Assembly (NCBI GenBank): GCA_009760855.2
Contig: WPIO01000005.1
Span: 2,407,501 to 2,471,500, forward strand
Reading direction: 5' to 3'
Origin: Cristatella mucedo
Taxonomy: Eukaryota > Bryozoa > Phylactolaemata > Cristatellidae
DNA: 64,000 nt
The first letter of the stretch is position 1; every line of letters starts with the position of its first letter. The translations under genes were made by a program, and so were the position numbers. Shown here piece by piece: positions 49,575 to 61,186 of the stretch. The notes beneath the pieces were generated by a model that saw only the letters and a list, made by a program, of their open reading frames with translations, was not told where the DNA came from and made no database searches.

Positions 49575-50828
49575 ATATTACAAAGAGTTATCACTTCTCG
49601 CCGACCTGCACGGGCTACCAGTCAAGCAACGGATCGACTTAAAGGTCTTGTTGCTCACTTTTAGGTCAGTTAATTCTTTGGCTCCAGCCTATCTTTCAGA
49701 TCTACTCCCCCAGCAGGCCAAGCATCGTACTACCTTCTTTTCGGAATCCAACAGTTTACCAATACCTCACACAAACCTCAAATTCTGGTGGAAAATTTTG
49801 GAGACCATGCATTTAGTTCTTACGCTCCAAAAGCCTGGAACTCCCTCGCGACATGCGCCAGAACATCCACTGACTTGACAACATTTAAAAAAATAATAAT
49901 AATTATATTGCACTTGATAAAGCGCCCTCAGAGAACTTAATCTATTTCTAGGCGCTTTACATATGCTGCAAAGTGATATGCAATAGAATAGTAAGTAAAA
50001 TCATGCTTGAAAAACAAACAAAATGAATATGGTTAGGGGTGACATGCACAGGGTCAGCATGCAAATGTGGTTAGTGGCAGCATGCACAGTGTCAGCATGC
50101 ATAATCACATCAAGGACGAATCACAGGGACCCACTAAATGCTGTCCTAAATAGGTGTGTTTTTAAGTTTCTTTTAAATGTGGTCAGGTCAGGGGATGTTC
50201 TGTCGCAAGTCAGGAGGGAGTTCCAGGCTTTGGGACCATACGAGCTAAATGCACGGTCTCCAAAGGATTTAAGGTTTGTACGAGGTATTTCCAGACTGTT
50301 GGATTCCGAAAAGCGAGTGGTACGATGCTTGGCCTGATGGGGTAGTATATCTAAAAGATAGGCTGGAGCCATAGAATGAAGAGACCTAAAAGTGAGCGAC
50401 AAAACCTTGAAGTCAATCCGTTGCCTCACTGGTAGCCAGTGCCGGTCGGCGAGAAGTAGAGTAATGTGGCAACTGCGACGCTCACGACAGACAAGCCTAG
50501 CTGCAGAGTTTTGCACCAGCTGCAATCGCCTGAAAAGAAAGAAAAAAAAGAACTTCAAAGCACACTTATTTAGGACAGCATTTGGTGGGTGCGTGTTATT
50601 TGCCCTTCATGTGCTTATGCATGCTGACACTGTGCATGCTGCCACTAACCACCTTTGGATGCTGACTCTGTGCATGTCACCCTTAACCATGTTATTCATG
50701 TTGTTTATCAAGCACGATGTTACTCACCATTCAATCGCGCTTCCCTTTGCAGCAAATGTAAAGCGCTAGAAAGAGGTTGAGTTCTCTGGGGGGCGCTTTA
50801 TTAAGTGCATTGCTATTATCATTATTAT
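49575..50828 (+). mobile_element. LINE family-1 copy split by an inverted copy
   Basis: The left half (49575-49890) has LLADLHGLPVKQRIDLKVLL and the RT C-terminal block up to ACATTTAAAA. The right half (about 50540-50828) resumes with GAACTTCAAAGCACACTTATT and runs through the 3' UTR to the hairpin and an (ATT)-type tail. The join in other copies reads ACATTTAAAAGGAACTTAAA, so the two halves are one element. Confidence 0.85.
49891..50536 (-). mobile_element. LINE family-1 copy nested in the opposite orientation
   Basis: (ATT)n tail and hairpin at 49891-49970, the family 3' UTR, then about 350 bp of RT C-terminal coding (LQLVQNSAARLVCRERRSCH, LPVRQRIDFKVL) truncated near 50536. The frame is open for about 130 codons, so it is relatively young. 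Confidence 0.88.
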
Positions 50829-50884
50829 GAGATTCTGCTGTCTACTGGCGTTATAGATATTTATAATTATTGTAATTTCTTGTA

Positions 50885-51010
50885 TAAAGGTGCTCACACT
50901 TCACGACCCAAGTTGTGGGTTCGAGACCAGAAGCAGGCAATTATATGTTTGCTCAGTGAAGAAAAAGAGGGGTGACAACTGCTAAAGTCCTCATAATGCT
51001 AAATAAATGA
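50885..51010 (+). mobile_element. tRNA-derived SINE (family S1-like)
   Basis: GGTGCTCACACTTCACGACC, then B-box GGTTCGAGACC at 50918-50928, and a diverged body with AAAGTCCTCATAATGC and an AATAAATGAGG/AATCAATCAAT end. Confidence 0.65.
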
Positions 51011-51297
51011 GGAATCAATCAATAAATTTACCTTGATGGCTTGCACAATTCTGCAGCAAACATGAATTTTTCTTCCGAATTTTTATCGGATCTTTTAGAG
51101 AATGCCCCCCACAAATCATAGCATACATCATTATTTTTATACAACAATATATATGGTGAGACGTATACTTGTAGACACACTAACCAAACCGTCAGCTTAC
51201 CAAAGCATCTGAAAAAAAGAAGTGCGAAAACAAATACCGGAGTAGTAGCAAGAGCTGAACTTGTCACTATAGAATGCAGTAGAGAGAAATAAGCTAG

Positions 51298-51458
51298 GGC
51301 CATGATAGCCCAGGAGGCAAGGAGCTTGCTCCTCACGACCAAGGTCGTGGGTTCGAATCATCCTGTGGGCGATCCTCTATTGTCAGTCAAAACCGTGGCG
51401 AGAGTCATTAAGGCTCTTCCGCTGCGATACAAATGAGGCTGATCAGTCAGCTAATAAT
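51298..51458 (+). mobile_element. tRNA-derived SINE (family S1)
   Basis: GCCATGATAGCCCAGGAGGC head, B-box GGTTCGAATCA at 51349-51359, then GGGCGATCCTCTATTG, TTAAGGCTCTTCCGCTG and ACAAATGAGGCTGATCAGTC. Confidence 0.78.
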
Positions 51459-51829
51459 ATGTTCACGAAATGCAACAGACAAAGCAACATGATATGGCAG
51501 GATAACTACAGTATCCTACAGGACTTTAAAGGTATGACGGCCATGTTCTGCTTCATGAAGGTGGCAAACCTCATGATATGGCCACGGCAAGCAGAAGTTT
51601 ACTTGGCTGGGTGATGTTGACATCGAGACCATTGAATCATAGAAGCAGAGAATCAGCGGCAGTAAAACAAAGCTAGGAAGAAAAACTACGATATGCAAAA
51701 CAAAAGACAGCTCATGTGACAGAAACAGAATCTAGCTTCCAAAAAGCACACGGTAAGCCGGAGAGTGGGGAGAAAAAGCAAAATAATGCAAACGCTGCTG
51801 TTGGTACGCATCAAATTATTATTGTTTCT

Positions 51830-52050
51830 TAGAAAGCTGCCTAGCTGCTGCCACTGCTAAACCTCAACTGCTCTCCTGACTATGCTATGCATCTCACTTT
51901 GTATTTGTCGCTTGAGACGAAGTCTGTAGGCTACCGAATGCGTACCGAAAGCCACTTGGAATGGGAGTGTACTTTACAAAACACCCACACAGCCTTTTTG
52001 GCTTTGTGGAGTTACAGACGGAGAGAAATTACATTGCATAACAAATAAAT
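51830..52050 (+). mobile_element. LINE family-2 3' end
   Basis: CTCAACTGCTCTCCTGACTA, GGCTACCGAATGCGTACCGA and GTTACAGACGGAGAGAAATT followed by ACATTGCAT, parallel to 53100-53305 but without RT coding upstream. Confidence 0.82.
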
Positions 52051-52299
52051 AACTATATTCTCTTTTGCCACAACGAAAAACACGCTTATAACACAGACTG
52101 GGACCTGACCTTTCTTAAGGTCAACATCGTATTGTCTTTTGCCATTACATATTCTGTCAATCCAGGACTCTAATAGAAATGCTATACGACTTTATACGCA
52201 AAGTATGCTCCCACTAAAAGCAAATAAAAGCTTAGGCACGCGAACGTAAGTGTAGTTTTATTCGTCATTTAAACCGTCGGAATCTGCTGCACCAACTGA

Positions 52300-53305
52300 G
52301 AAACTGAATGCTTGCCTTGCCGATAATCGATCCTGGATGTGAGATAACTTCCTAATATTTAATTATGATAAAACCGAACTGCTGCTCATAGGTCAATACT
52401 TCACCCTAAGTGTGTGGCTGGATAAAAAGGCTTTGCTCTTCTTATAGGTGATGCTATTGTGCGACCATCACCACGTGCTCGAAATTTAGGTGTCGTTTTC
52501 GACAGCTGCCTCAGTTTCAAAAGCTTCATTCAGAAGTCTGCTTCTACAGCTAGCCATCACATCCGATCCCTATCCAAGATTAGGAGCTGTCTCCCGCAGT
52601 GGCTTGTAAAATATTTAACTAGCTCTTTAGTTTTGTCTCAGCTTGATTATTGTAATTCCCTTTTGGCAGGGCTGCCAAAGAAAGCTACTAGGCCACTGCA
52701 GCGGACTATGAACTTGGCTGCAAGGCTAGTCTTCAAGTCCCAGTGGTTTGAGCACATTTCTCCTTTGCTGAAAGAGCTAGGATGGTTGCCGGTTGAGTAA
52801 CGGATACAGAGCAAAGTTCTTAAGCTGACGCACAAGGCCCGGCACGGCTTGGCTCCTTCGTACCTAGCTGAACTGCTGCATCAGTTTCAGCCTGTTCGCA
52901 CCCTCAGGTCCTGTGTGGACAATACATTAGCTGTCGCATTCCTCCACTTGAAGACCGTTGGCGACAGAAGCTTTAGCTCTGCAGGTCCTAGACTGTGGAA
53001 CTTGCTTCCACAATTCTTACGCAACGACAACTGCTCTCCTACTGCCAACTTTGGCACATCTTTTTCAGCGGTCCTGAGCTGCTTCTATGCTTACTTCTAG
53101 GCTACTCACTACCTCAGCTGCTCTCCTGACTCTGCTATGCTTCCCGCGTTTTTTTGTTGCATGAGACTCAGTCTGTTGGCTACCGAATGCGTACCGAAAG
53201 CCGCTTAGGCTGTGAGTGGGCTATACAAAACTCTCCTGCGTAACACTCACTTGGTCTTCATGACTTTGTGGAGTTACAGACGGAGATACATTGAATTACT
53301 TCATG
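52300..53305 (+). mobile_element. LINE family-2 copy with RT C-terminal coding
   Basis: From 52459 the frame reads RARNLGVVFDSCLSFKSFI, SLVLSQLDYCNSLLAGLPKK and LVFKSQWFEHISPLLKELGW, the thumb/C-terminal block of L2/CR1-type reverse transcriptases. A TAA at 52798 interrupts it. The rest (APSYLAELLHQFQPVRTLRS, SFSSAGPRLWNLLPQFLR) is open to 53097. The 3' UTR ends in CGAATGCGTACCGAAAGCCG, a potential stem (GTGAGTG/CACTCAC) and GAGATACATTGAATTAC. It is clearly different from family 1 in sequence and 3' end. The catalytic YADD region is absent. Confidence 0.85.
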
Positions 53306-54497
53306 ACTAGGGCAGGGTGCAGCTGCGCGTCATCGTGTAATCTTTCTGGATCTCTTTGTCCCGATTAACTAATCACAAATTAAAGTGAGGTTAGTCCTCA
53401 GCTAATTTTTGCTCAGAGCAAAAATTGTGGCCAGTATTCATGCTCGTTCGCCAATCCTGAATTTCAGATGATTAATCGATAAGTGTCGAGTGGCGATACT
53501 TAAATATACTGTTACCTGAAATGATTCCGTGTGGAAATTTTATTGAATCCCCTATTGTTGTTAGAGGTAAATTTTACATTACCATTTTGCGAAAAGCAAC
53601 AATGCTAGTCGAATTACGTTAGCAAGAACTTGGAACGGAGCAAGAGAGATGTCCACACTGTGGCAGAGTGCTCAGTGACTCATTCATTGAAGTTGGAGTT
53701 CACTAAAAGCTGGTTATTCAAATGCTTCTGGTACTTATTAACAGCTAGAACAACCCAAATGTTTTTCGAAATCTTCAGAGGACTGGAGTTGCCAAATATT
53801 GTTGGTGATTGCCGTCAGGGTAATGTTGATCATTAGCTGACTAAACATTACTTAGCTATACTTGGAAAGTCATCTTTTAGAATTCTCACGAAGATTCGTT
53901 GCCAAAAAGTAATGAAGCATCAATTAATGTTTATTGAGGTTTTAGGATTTTAAGAAGAAGTCGAATAAGAGCTGCTTGAGACCCGACGATGATATTATTG
54001 TTGCAGATGGTTACAATCGCAGTGAGAGTATACTTCTTTCCTGTCTATTCGGCAGACACTTCCTGGACACCTCTCAGAATTACGAGAGCTACCAATCGGA
54101 CACATATATACCTGTATTTACCTTCCGACAGTTCCTGTTCTATGTTGATTGGCTTAAGGCGAGAGTCAATGTAAGCAGCAGCTTGTGGCAGATGTCCGAT
54201 ACGATGATTAAGGAAGGACATTGTCTCATAGTTTCGCTCACACGCATCAATGTGGCTCGCATGTTGCACTGTCGCTAGGAATTTCGGCGACTGGACAGGG
54301 GGTTCAAAATGAATTTTAAATGGTAGTGAGCGTTCCACGTATATGGCAAGAGTCCACATTAAAGCCGAAGCGTTATGTGACCAGGAACAAGCCGGAAAAA
54401 CTGCATATTACATATTTAATAGAATTGATTCTTCATTCAATAAAATAAAATAAATTCCGTAAAAAATTTGCCTATTACCTCAAAATATTTTTGGGTT
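53306..54497. other. No gene recognised
   Basis: An open stretch at 53976-54278 has no recognisable motif and is overlapped by equally long open frames in other phases. Confidence 0.4.
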
Positions 54498-57400
54498 GCA
54501 GCACTATGCCGTTGGTAATCTGAAGGTACCAAATTAGCAGAGAGAAAGTGTTGAATCGCATTAAGCTTCATCGCCAGCACCAGCAAAGCCAGAACAAGGC
54601 AATGCACCCACCGTCTCTATCTCCGCTATTCGCAAGGGGCACTCATAGTCAATTGAGATCCCAGGTCAAGACCTGCCACTTCAACAAACGACCACACCAT
54701 TTTGCATGAGATCCGTCGCTCGAACTTACATCACTAACGATGTCCTCCACCACCACAGCTTTCATTAATGACAGGGAATGTTTACTGATTTCCATACCTT
54801 CTTTTCCCTACATCGAGCGGCTAGGACACATCAAGAGAAGAGCGGCAGCACAGATCGCTACCGTTTCGGGCATCAAAGGCTGTCACTATTTACATCGAAA
54901 GAGTCCAACAGAGAAGGCCACTGGTCTGATGAGCAAGCAGGCACATCGTTACATAAAAAGAAAACGTAATGTGTTGAGTAACAGACGGTCAAGGTAATGG
55001 CTAAAAATAAAATTTGGTTGCAAGGATCAGTCGAAGCAATGCGACTCTAATGAGCATGTGGCCACCGTTCTGAGTCGCCGATGAGTTTGTTGATTCTCTT
55101 TGCCGCAGCCAGTTAATCGAGCTCCTCAAGATTACATGCAAGCTTGCTGCCGTCGAGCTCGAGGGGGCCTACAAAATCCTACGATGACATGCACCAATAT
55201 ACATATTGAAATTTTCCAAGTGGACAGTTGTCATCTCTATGACGAGCATGGCGATGACAATTCGACCTGAAGTGCGTGAAAAACCTTTGTTATAATTGAA
55301 ATTCAGACGAATTGACGTAGAACAGTTGCCAATCGTCATGGCCAGGGCTAGGATGGTGCGGCCAATCTGAGGGGTGAGACTGGTGATCTGAAAACTCTGA
55401 TCGAGGCAACACAACCTGTTTGTATACAGTGACATTGCTTGGGGCACAAGTACCGACAATTTCCTTGATAGTGCCCTCTTCTTTGTATTGGTCAGCGACA
55501 TTATCACACTGACGGCGGTTTCTCAAAAGCACAATGACAATATGCTCTGTAAGCTTCCGGGGATATTACAGGACCCAATCAACGAGCTGCAGTTTGAGGC
55601 GGACCATGGCCCGAATTACGAGACTGTACAAGGGATCCCAGAAAGTAAGCAGTGGTCAGTATTCTTTGTTGTAACGGCTGAGCAGAAAATAACCTAGGAA
55701 CAATGACTCTTTGACCACATACCGTCTTGCAAGTTCGCTAATGTCTTAAATCGCACGGAGCACTTGCTATTTTTTTTACAAATGAGATATCGAGGCTTGA
55801 AAAACGTGATCGGAACACTGTCTACTCCTCGCACGTAGTCGATCGCACTATTTGGAGGCTGACAAAGAAATGAACGGCAGGCAACGATGACTTTTAGACA
55901 AAGGTGCAGAAGTTAATTCAGCATTATGAGTTCAAGATGCCGGACATGAATACCAACTGCATCCGATCCTGTCGGCCTCGTCGCAATGATCACATAAACA
56001 AAAGCGATTAATTCTTCTTTGCTGACATAATCTTCAACATTATTAAAAAAGCAATAATAATAATAATAATGCACTTGATAAAGCGCCCTCAGAGAACTCA
56101 ATCTCATTCTAGGCGCTTTACATTTGCTCAGAGTTGTTCTTTTGGTTTGAAAAGGAGTCTGTGTTTATCCTTGTCTTTCAAGCTTGCCCATACTTGAGAT
56201 TCGTCGCTCACCACTCTCCATTACTGAGGATTGCCGCTCACACTGCCCGTATGTAAACGTGCATGTACGTAACCTCGCCAAACATGTGCGAAAGTGAGCA
56301 GTATGCCATCGCTCTCTTAGCATGTCATATTAGTTTAGCAAAGGATGCCTTGCATGGCAGCTAGTAGAAAAACAACGTAAAGAAAGATTATCAGAAATAT
56401 TGTAAGCGTTTGTCTAATTTAACCCGCTAAGGCTGTGTCTCATTTATTAACAGCTGCACCTTGCGTACTCTGTGTGACAAGGAACTTCAGCATTAATCAG
56501 CTTTGCTTTAGGGACGAGAAATATCGCCTGTCAATAGTCAGCATCGAAAGATACAAATTACGCTTTAATTCAGGTTTGACCATATAAACACTGAAGGCTC
56601 GATCGTGAACGTAATAACTGCTCCTAATGGTGCTCGCAAGGATGGACCGCAATTGCAGGACATATGTTCGATTGCAGTGCAATTAATGGACATTCAAACA
56701 AGATAGAATTAGTTGCTTGAGAAAATTGGATGCAAAAAAATCTTTAACACATCCGCTAACGTTTTTAAATTATTATTACTTCAATAAAACGATTGCAGAA
56801 TAAGAATTTTGAAATGCTTTAGCATCATAAATGCATTTTTGCTGAAACAGAGCAAAATACGAGACACCTATCTGTTTAGATTAAATATGCTGGCATTATG
56901 CTAGCCAAACCAACATACAGCTAAGCAAAAAGTACAGAAATGGAGCTGATAACATGCAACCGCTATCACGACGGTGGATACTCACAACTGTTGGGGCATA
57001 CCACCAGTTGTCCTCTAGTAATGTACCTTACTTTGTGAGCACTGTCGTTCTGTCGCCATAGCTAACCGATTAGCACCTTCTAGACAGAGTTCAGGAATTA
57101 CATTTTGACTAACATTTGACCCTGACCCTTCTCGTTACTGCGAGCTTGTCCAGACATTGCAAATACAGGCTACATTGTTACCAAGTTTTAAAGGCATTAG
57201 TTCTATTAAGGGATAATTAAGGGCTCACAAATCGCATTCTCTCAGGCAAGCATTACGGCTCGACGGAGCTGCTTGCAGAGCTGCCTCCGGCTGAAGTCTT
57301 GCTGAGTAAGACGCATTGCTTACCAATGCAAAACTCGTTCCTCTTCTATTATCGTACCAATTTTTTGTTGTGACGTGTGGTCGAGGTGAAATGGCTTGTG

Positions 57401-57932
57401 CACCTGAAAAGTTCTAAATTATGACTTTTTTGCAGGCCTTGCTCACTGCAGCGTTCATCATGACAGGAGGACACAACCGCCAAGTATTCTTCTGACCCGT
57501 CGGATTCAGCCACAAAGACCACCAAGCGATCGGCTTCTGCAGGGTGGCGCAGCAGACAGAACTACGTCACTTTCTTTGCGTGAACAATACAAACCATTGC
57601 AATTCATAAGAAAGGATGCTTGAATGTTCGTAAGGAAAGCATTTGCCAAAATATAACCGGGACCATGGGTTCTCTGCTTCACACCCGTACCTCTGCCGTC
57701 CAAGATATGCGACTAGCGTCAGGGTGTAGAGAGCCCGTCCGTACAGCACCTAATAGTACACGCGTGGTTGCTACAAAGACAGGAACCAACTATACAATAC
57801 GACATGGAGAACTTTATATGAAAATGAAGCTACCTGGAGATGCTGAAGGACGGGCGCCAGCGCTCACAAACGGGTGAAAATATCCGCTAATCGGCATCGG
57901 CGGTCCGGGATGACGGCAGGCTAGGTGACAAC
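54498..57932. repeat. 3.5-kb dispersed duplication, copy 2
   Basis: Same orientation as 15384-18890 and similar along its full length, with scattered substitutions and small indels. A LINE family-1 tail has inserted at 56053-56128. A conserved plus-strand stretch (55488-55694, with KLPGILQDPINELQFEADH) is open here but has a stop in copy 1. The stretch ALLTAAFIMTGGHNRQVFF at 57436 is followed by a stop here but not in copy 1. Neither copy is consistently the intact one. Confidence 0.85.
56053..56128 (-). mobile_element. LINE family-1 3' hairpin-only insertion in copy 2
   Basis: (ATT)n tail, GCACTTGATAAAGCGCCCTC, and the rest of the hairpin to GGCGCTTTACATTTGC. It is absent from the same position of copy 1, so it is dated after the duplication. 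Confidence 0.85.
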
Positions 57933-58630
57933 TTAGCTCTCTGCTCCGCTCATTAAAAATGACCACATTTGAATGTGTATTTCCTAGCGGTTTTTCGAAC
58001 TAAGAATAAGCAAATTTATGGTGCCCAACGCGGCCGTTCAAGCACCCAGCCTGACACATTTCAGACATCCTGGTTGGCCCCTTGAGGTAACGCCCGAAGG
58101 CGTGAAGAGCCGTCCCAAGAGTTTAGCCCATTCGGACTAAAGGATCAAAGGCTTTTAGAGCCACCACACGTTGCTGTGTCTGTGTGGTAGCTGGCATCGC
58201 CACAGGACGAGTGTAAGCTTAACGGGGATCCGAGCCAGGCAGTACACACACGTCCAAAGTTGCCGAGAAGTTTACCAAAAACACCTGGCAGGCCAAACCG
58301 CTGGTCGCCGAAGCCCGAATCTTGCCTTATGGTTTGGCCTCCTGCCTCTGTCGGACGACCGCTGTGCTGGCGGTATCTCCTATCGGCTTTCGATCACGCG
58401 CTAATGAACCCAAGAAGGGCGAATGATTACGACTGTCAAAATATTTAGTTTACGCGCTTCCTGTATAGTAACGACTCTCAATAGGTAACGACCTACTCTT
58501 TTACGTCTGATTATTTGTGTTCCCAGTCGCAAAGCAGAGAATCAAATCGAAAAAGCGGCAGGCAGTTTATTAAGAATCGCAGGTAGCCATGTAGGTGCTG
58601 GTGGTTATTGGGGTTGATCCTAGACCAAGG
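57933..58630. other. No gene recognised
   Basis: Mixed-composition sequence. Short overlapping open frames at 58171-58448 have no motif support. Confidence 0.4.
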
Positions 58631-58635
58631 AGATT

Positions 58636-58953
58636 CTATAAGTGCATTATTGGGTCCGCTGGTCTTCTTCGGTGACTTCCGCTGGAGTAGGACACTGTCG
58701 TGTTACAGTGAACCCAACACTCTGTCTTCCCATGAGAAGCCGACTGCGCGTTGGTCTGCTTCTTAAAGGATAGCCCAGCGGGTGCGTCCACAACTTGGAA
58801 GCAAGGTTTCAGACTAGTCTTCCTCTGAGATATACTTTTGGGCATCTGCGAGAATGCCACTGGGTCTATTTCTGTGTAGTCTTGCTTAGGCCACATCTGT
58901 ACTAGCTTTGCTTCTAAATCTTCAAAAGACACGCACTGCATGCTATCCGACAT
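58636..58953 (-). CDS. Unknown protein, C-terminal exon-like open frame
   Basis: 105 open codons to a TAG at 58636-58638, starting MSDSMQCVSFEDLEAKLVQM. It is hydrophilic, without membrane segments or Cys/His clusters. The last third (SFKKQTNAQSASHGKTECWV, SYSSGSHRRRPADPIMHL) is similar to a plus-strand frame at about 59663-59798, which also ends shortly after the motif. Similar length, similar end and preserved frame suggest real coding sequence rather than chance. It could be a single-exon gene or the last exon of a longer one. No function can be assigned. Confidence 0.4.
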   Translation of the reverse strand: MSDSMQCVSFEDLEAKLVQMWPKQDYTEIDPVAFSQMPKSISQRKTSLKPCFQVVDAPAGLSFKKQTNAQSASHGKTECWVHCNTTVSYSSGSHRRRPADPIMHL

Positions 58954-59070
58954 GTCTGGATAGCATGTGCCTTTTACGACGATGCCAGAGTAGAAGAAGG
59001 TAGCGGCGACGGCGCAGGAACAGCTCGTGGTGGCCTGCGAGCTAACGGCCTGTAAATCTTATGCTTTTAG

Positions 59071-59433
59071 GCGGCAGAGGATGTGGTCGGCGAGGTGCAC
59101 GTGGTCCACGAAACGGTGACCTGTGAAGGTGGCGCCGGTCAACGTGGAGGCAGACGGGAAGTGGCCGGTCCGCGAAACGGCTGCCCCCGGACGACAACGG
59201 CGGTCCGCGAGAAAGGCAGCAGCGGTGGAGGTCGCCGAGACGGAGTTAGCGACGGACAGCAAGACGGCTGCGACGAAGGCAAGTGCTTCGCCACCGGTTC
59301 ACGCAGCGACGCTGGTTGCAGCTCGGCGAAGACTGCAATTGCAATAATTAGAACCTGCAAGGGAAAAGCAGCCGTCAATGTGACGGTGACATTCGAGACC
59401 CATGCGGGGAGGAGGCACGTGCCTAATCCCTGA
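59071..59433 (+). other. GC-rich open region, possible exon of unknown protein
   Basis: After a good acceptor (ATCTTATGCTTTTAG) the GC content rises sharply. Two plus-strand frames stay open: one Gly/Arg-rich (GGAGQRGGRREVAGPRNG), one Ala/Arg-rich (RQRRSARKAAAVEVAETELA). The minus strand is also open, which is common in GC-rich DNA. Coding status and strand are unresolved. Confidence 0.3.
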
Positions 59434-59591
59434 TAGTGGGAAATGAAAACAGACTATGCCCCAGTGGTGTCTTGGAGCTTGTGGACTACATAACCAGAAG
59501 GTCGGTAAAGGCAGTGCTTTGGTGTGCCTCCTCTGTGCGGCGGTCAGGTGGCCTCTAAGCCAGTGAGGACAATTGTTACCTTCCGCATGCC

Positions 59592-59798
59592 ATGTCGTGT
59601 CTTCTTGTGCTTTTTCTGGCTTGCTTGCCATTTCATACTTTATCGTGCTTCTTGCTTGTTTGGACATCCTTTCAGAAGCCCACCGCTGCGAAGTCTGCTT
59701 CTTATGCGAAGATTGGGTGTTTGGTCCGTACAGCGTACTCCTCTGGCGTAAGTCACCGTAGGAGAACAGCGAACCCAGTAATAAACTTAGATCTCTAA
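59592..59798 (+). pseudogene. Diverged inverted relative of the 58636-58953 frame
   Basis: The end of this frame reads SFQKPTAAKSASYAKIGCLV, then YSSGVSHRRRTANPVINL before TAA. This parallels SFKKQTNAQSASHGKTECWV and YSSGSHRRRPADPIMHL on the opposite strand 0.7-1.1 kb away. The upstream part (MSCLLVLFLACLPFHTL) is unrelated and hydrophobic. Whether this is a gene or a fragment is unclear. Confidence 0.35.
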
Positions 59799-59799
59799 A

Positions 59800-61180
59800 A
59801 ATTAAGCGAGAAAGTCCACCCGTCTGTCAGTTAAGCGGCTAGGTGGCTACTAGTACTGCCAGGAGTGACGTATAATAGACGTGTTATGCTACCGTGACTC
59901 ATCAAAGCGAGTCCACAGGCAGTGAGCTCTAGTGTTCCTGCCAGATCCTCGGTCAGTGTGGTGGCCTCTCCAGCCCGTTCCATCGTTCGGAAATAAATGG
60001 CGTCTGTCTGAGCTGTCTAATGCTATGCGCGACTGCCCCGCACAAACTGAACATACACCATATTGAGGTGGCGCATAAAGCTGAAGTCCTGCAATAGTAG
60101 TCAGTTGTGCTCCAGACCTCGGTCCGGCAGCGGGTAGGTGCTCTATGTGCTTCATAAGAGTTAATGTACGCCACGGCTGCGGTTGAACGCCTGTAACCAT
60201 CTGTCGCTGTCGCATAGACTTTTCTTTGCTATGGATATGGACTTGTTACAATAAGGTATAGGCGCATTTGTGTTGCGAAGGTGTGTTTCCCTTCTGTCGG
60301 CATAACTTAACCCACGCCCAAACCAGCGTGACTGTCATTAAATGACCTCATCTGAGTCCTTGGAAGCTGCATGCTAATTCTGTTTGCATGGTAGAATTAT
60401 GCGGCTACAATAAAGTTTTGGGTATTTTACCGTTATCGTCCTAAAATAATGACCTTTTTTAAGAGCAGTGTTTAATTGGGTAGTCGTAAAACAATAATCT
60501 TCGGTGGCGAAGTATGAAGTACAGCCATTCCAGTGCTTTTTACATCATTCTTGGCTATAAGAATTGTTACAATTTATGCGGAAATCAGAACGGGATGTCG
60601 TGACATTGGTTACAGAATTATAGGAGCACAAACAGATCGCCGCGACACGTATCTTAGGCTCTGCTGTGAGAATGGCAGCGCAGCAAATAAACTGCGTGTG
60701 TTACTGCTCTCACGGCTACGACGGAAAGTGGCCGCCTTTACGTTAAACCGACGGACTGAGGCAGGCTATAGAAGCTTCCAGAAAGCTGCGTTCATGTGTG
60801 CAACGAAACCAGAATCTTCTCGCAGAGGCATCATGAGAGGCCACCGGGGCAGACTTTCGTAGCGTTCAAGCCTGCTTCAAGCCGGCAGTCGCATTACACG
60901 ATGTTGCTGATGAGTTTATCTTTAGCCTTAGGTGGCACATTTTATTGTTGAATTTTTAATGTAGCAGGTGAAAATAATTTCCCGAGCTCCTTGAATAAAA
61001 GCAGCGAAGAATTATATGCAAAGATTCACCAGCGTCACTTGGAATAACCATGCTGAGACTTTGAAGCTTTGAGAACGGATTCACGAGGAACTATCTAAGC
61101 TCGTGCTGTTTAGCGTCAATAAACGGACTGAAATTTATAAATGCACGCATGCATCTGAAGAAAGTAAATGCAAGACCGGT
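59800..61180. other. No gene recognised
   Basis: The longest open frame (60533-60862, +) shows no family motif. Confidence 0.4.
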
Positions 61181-61186
61181 AATGTA

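Noticed and set aside
53976-54278. Open frame of 100 codons with a good acceptor-like TTGTTGCAG nearby
   Set aside because: Overlapping frames are open too and none shows a recognisable motif or a homologous copy elsewhere in the window.
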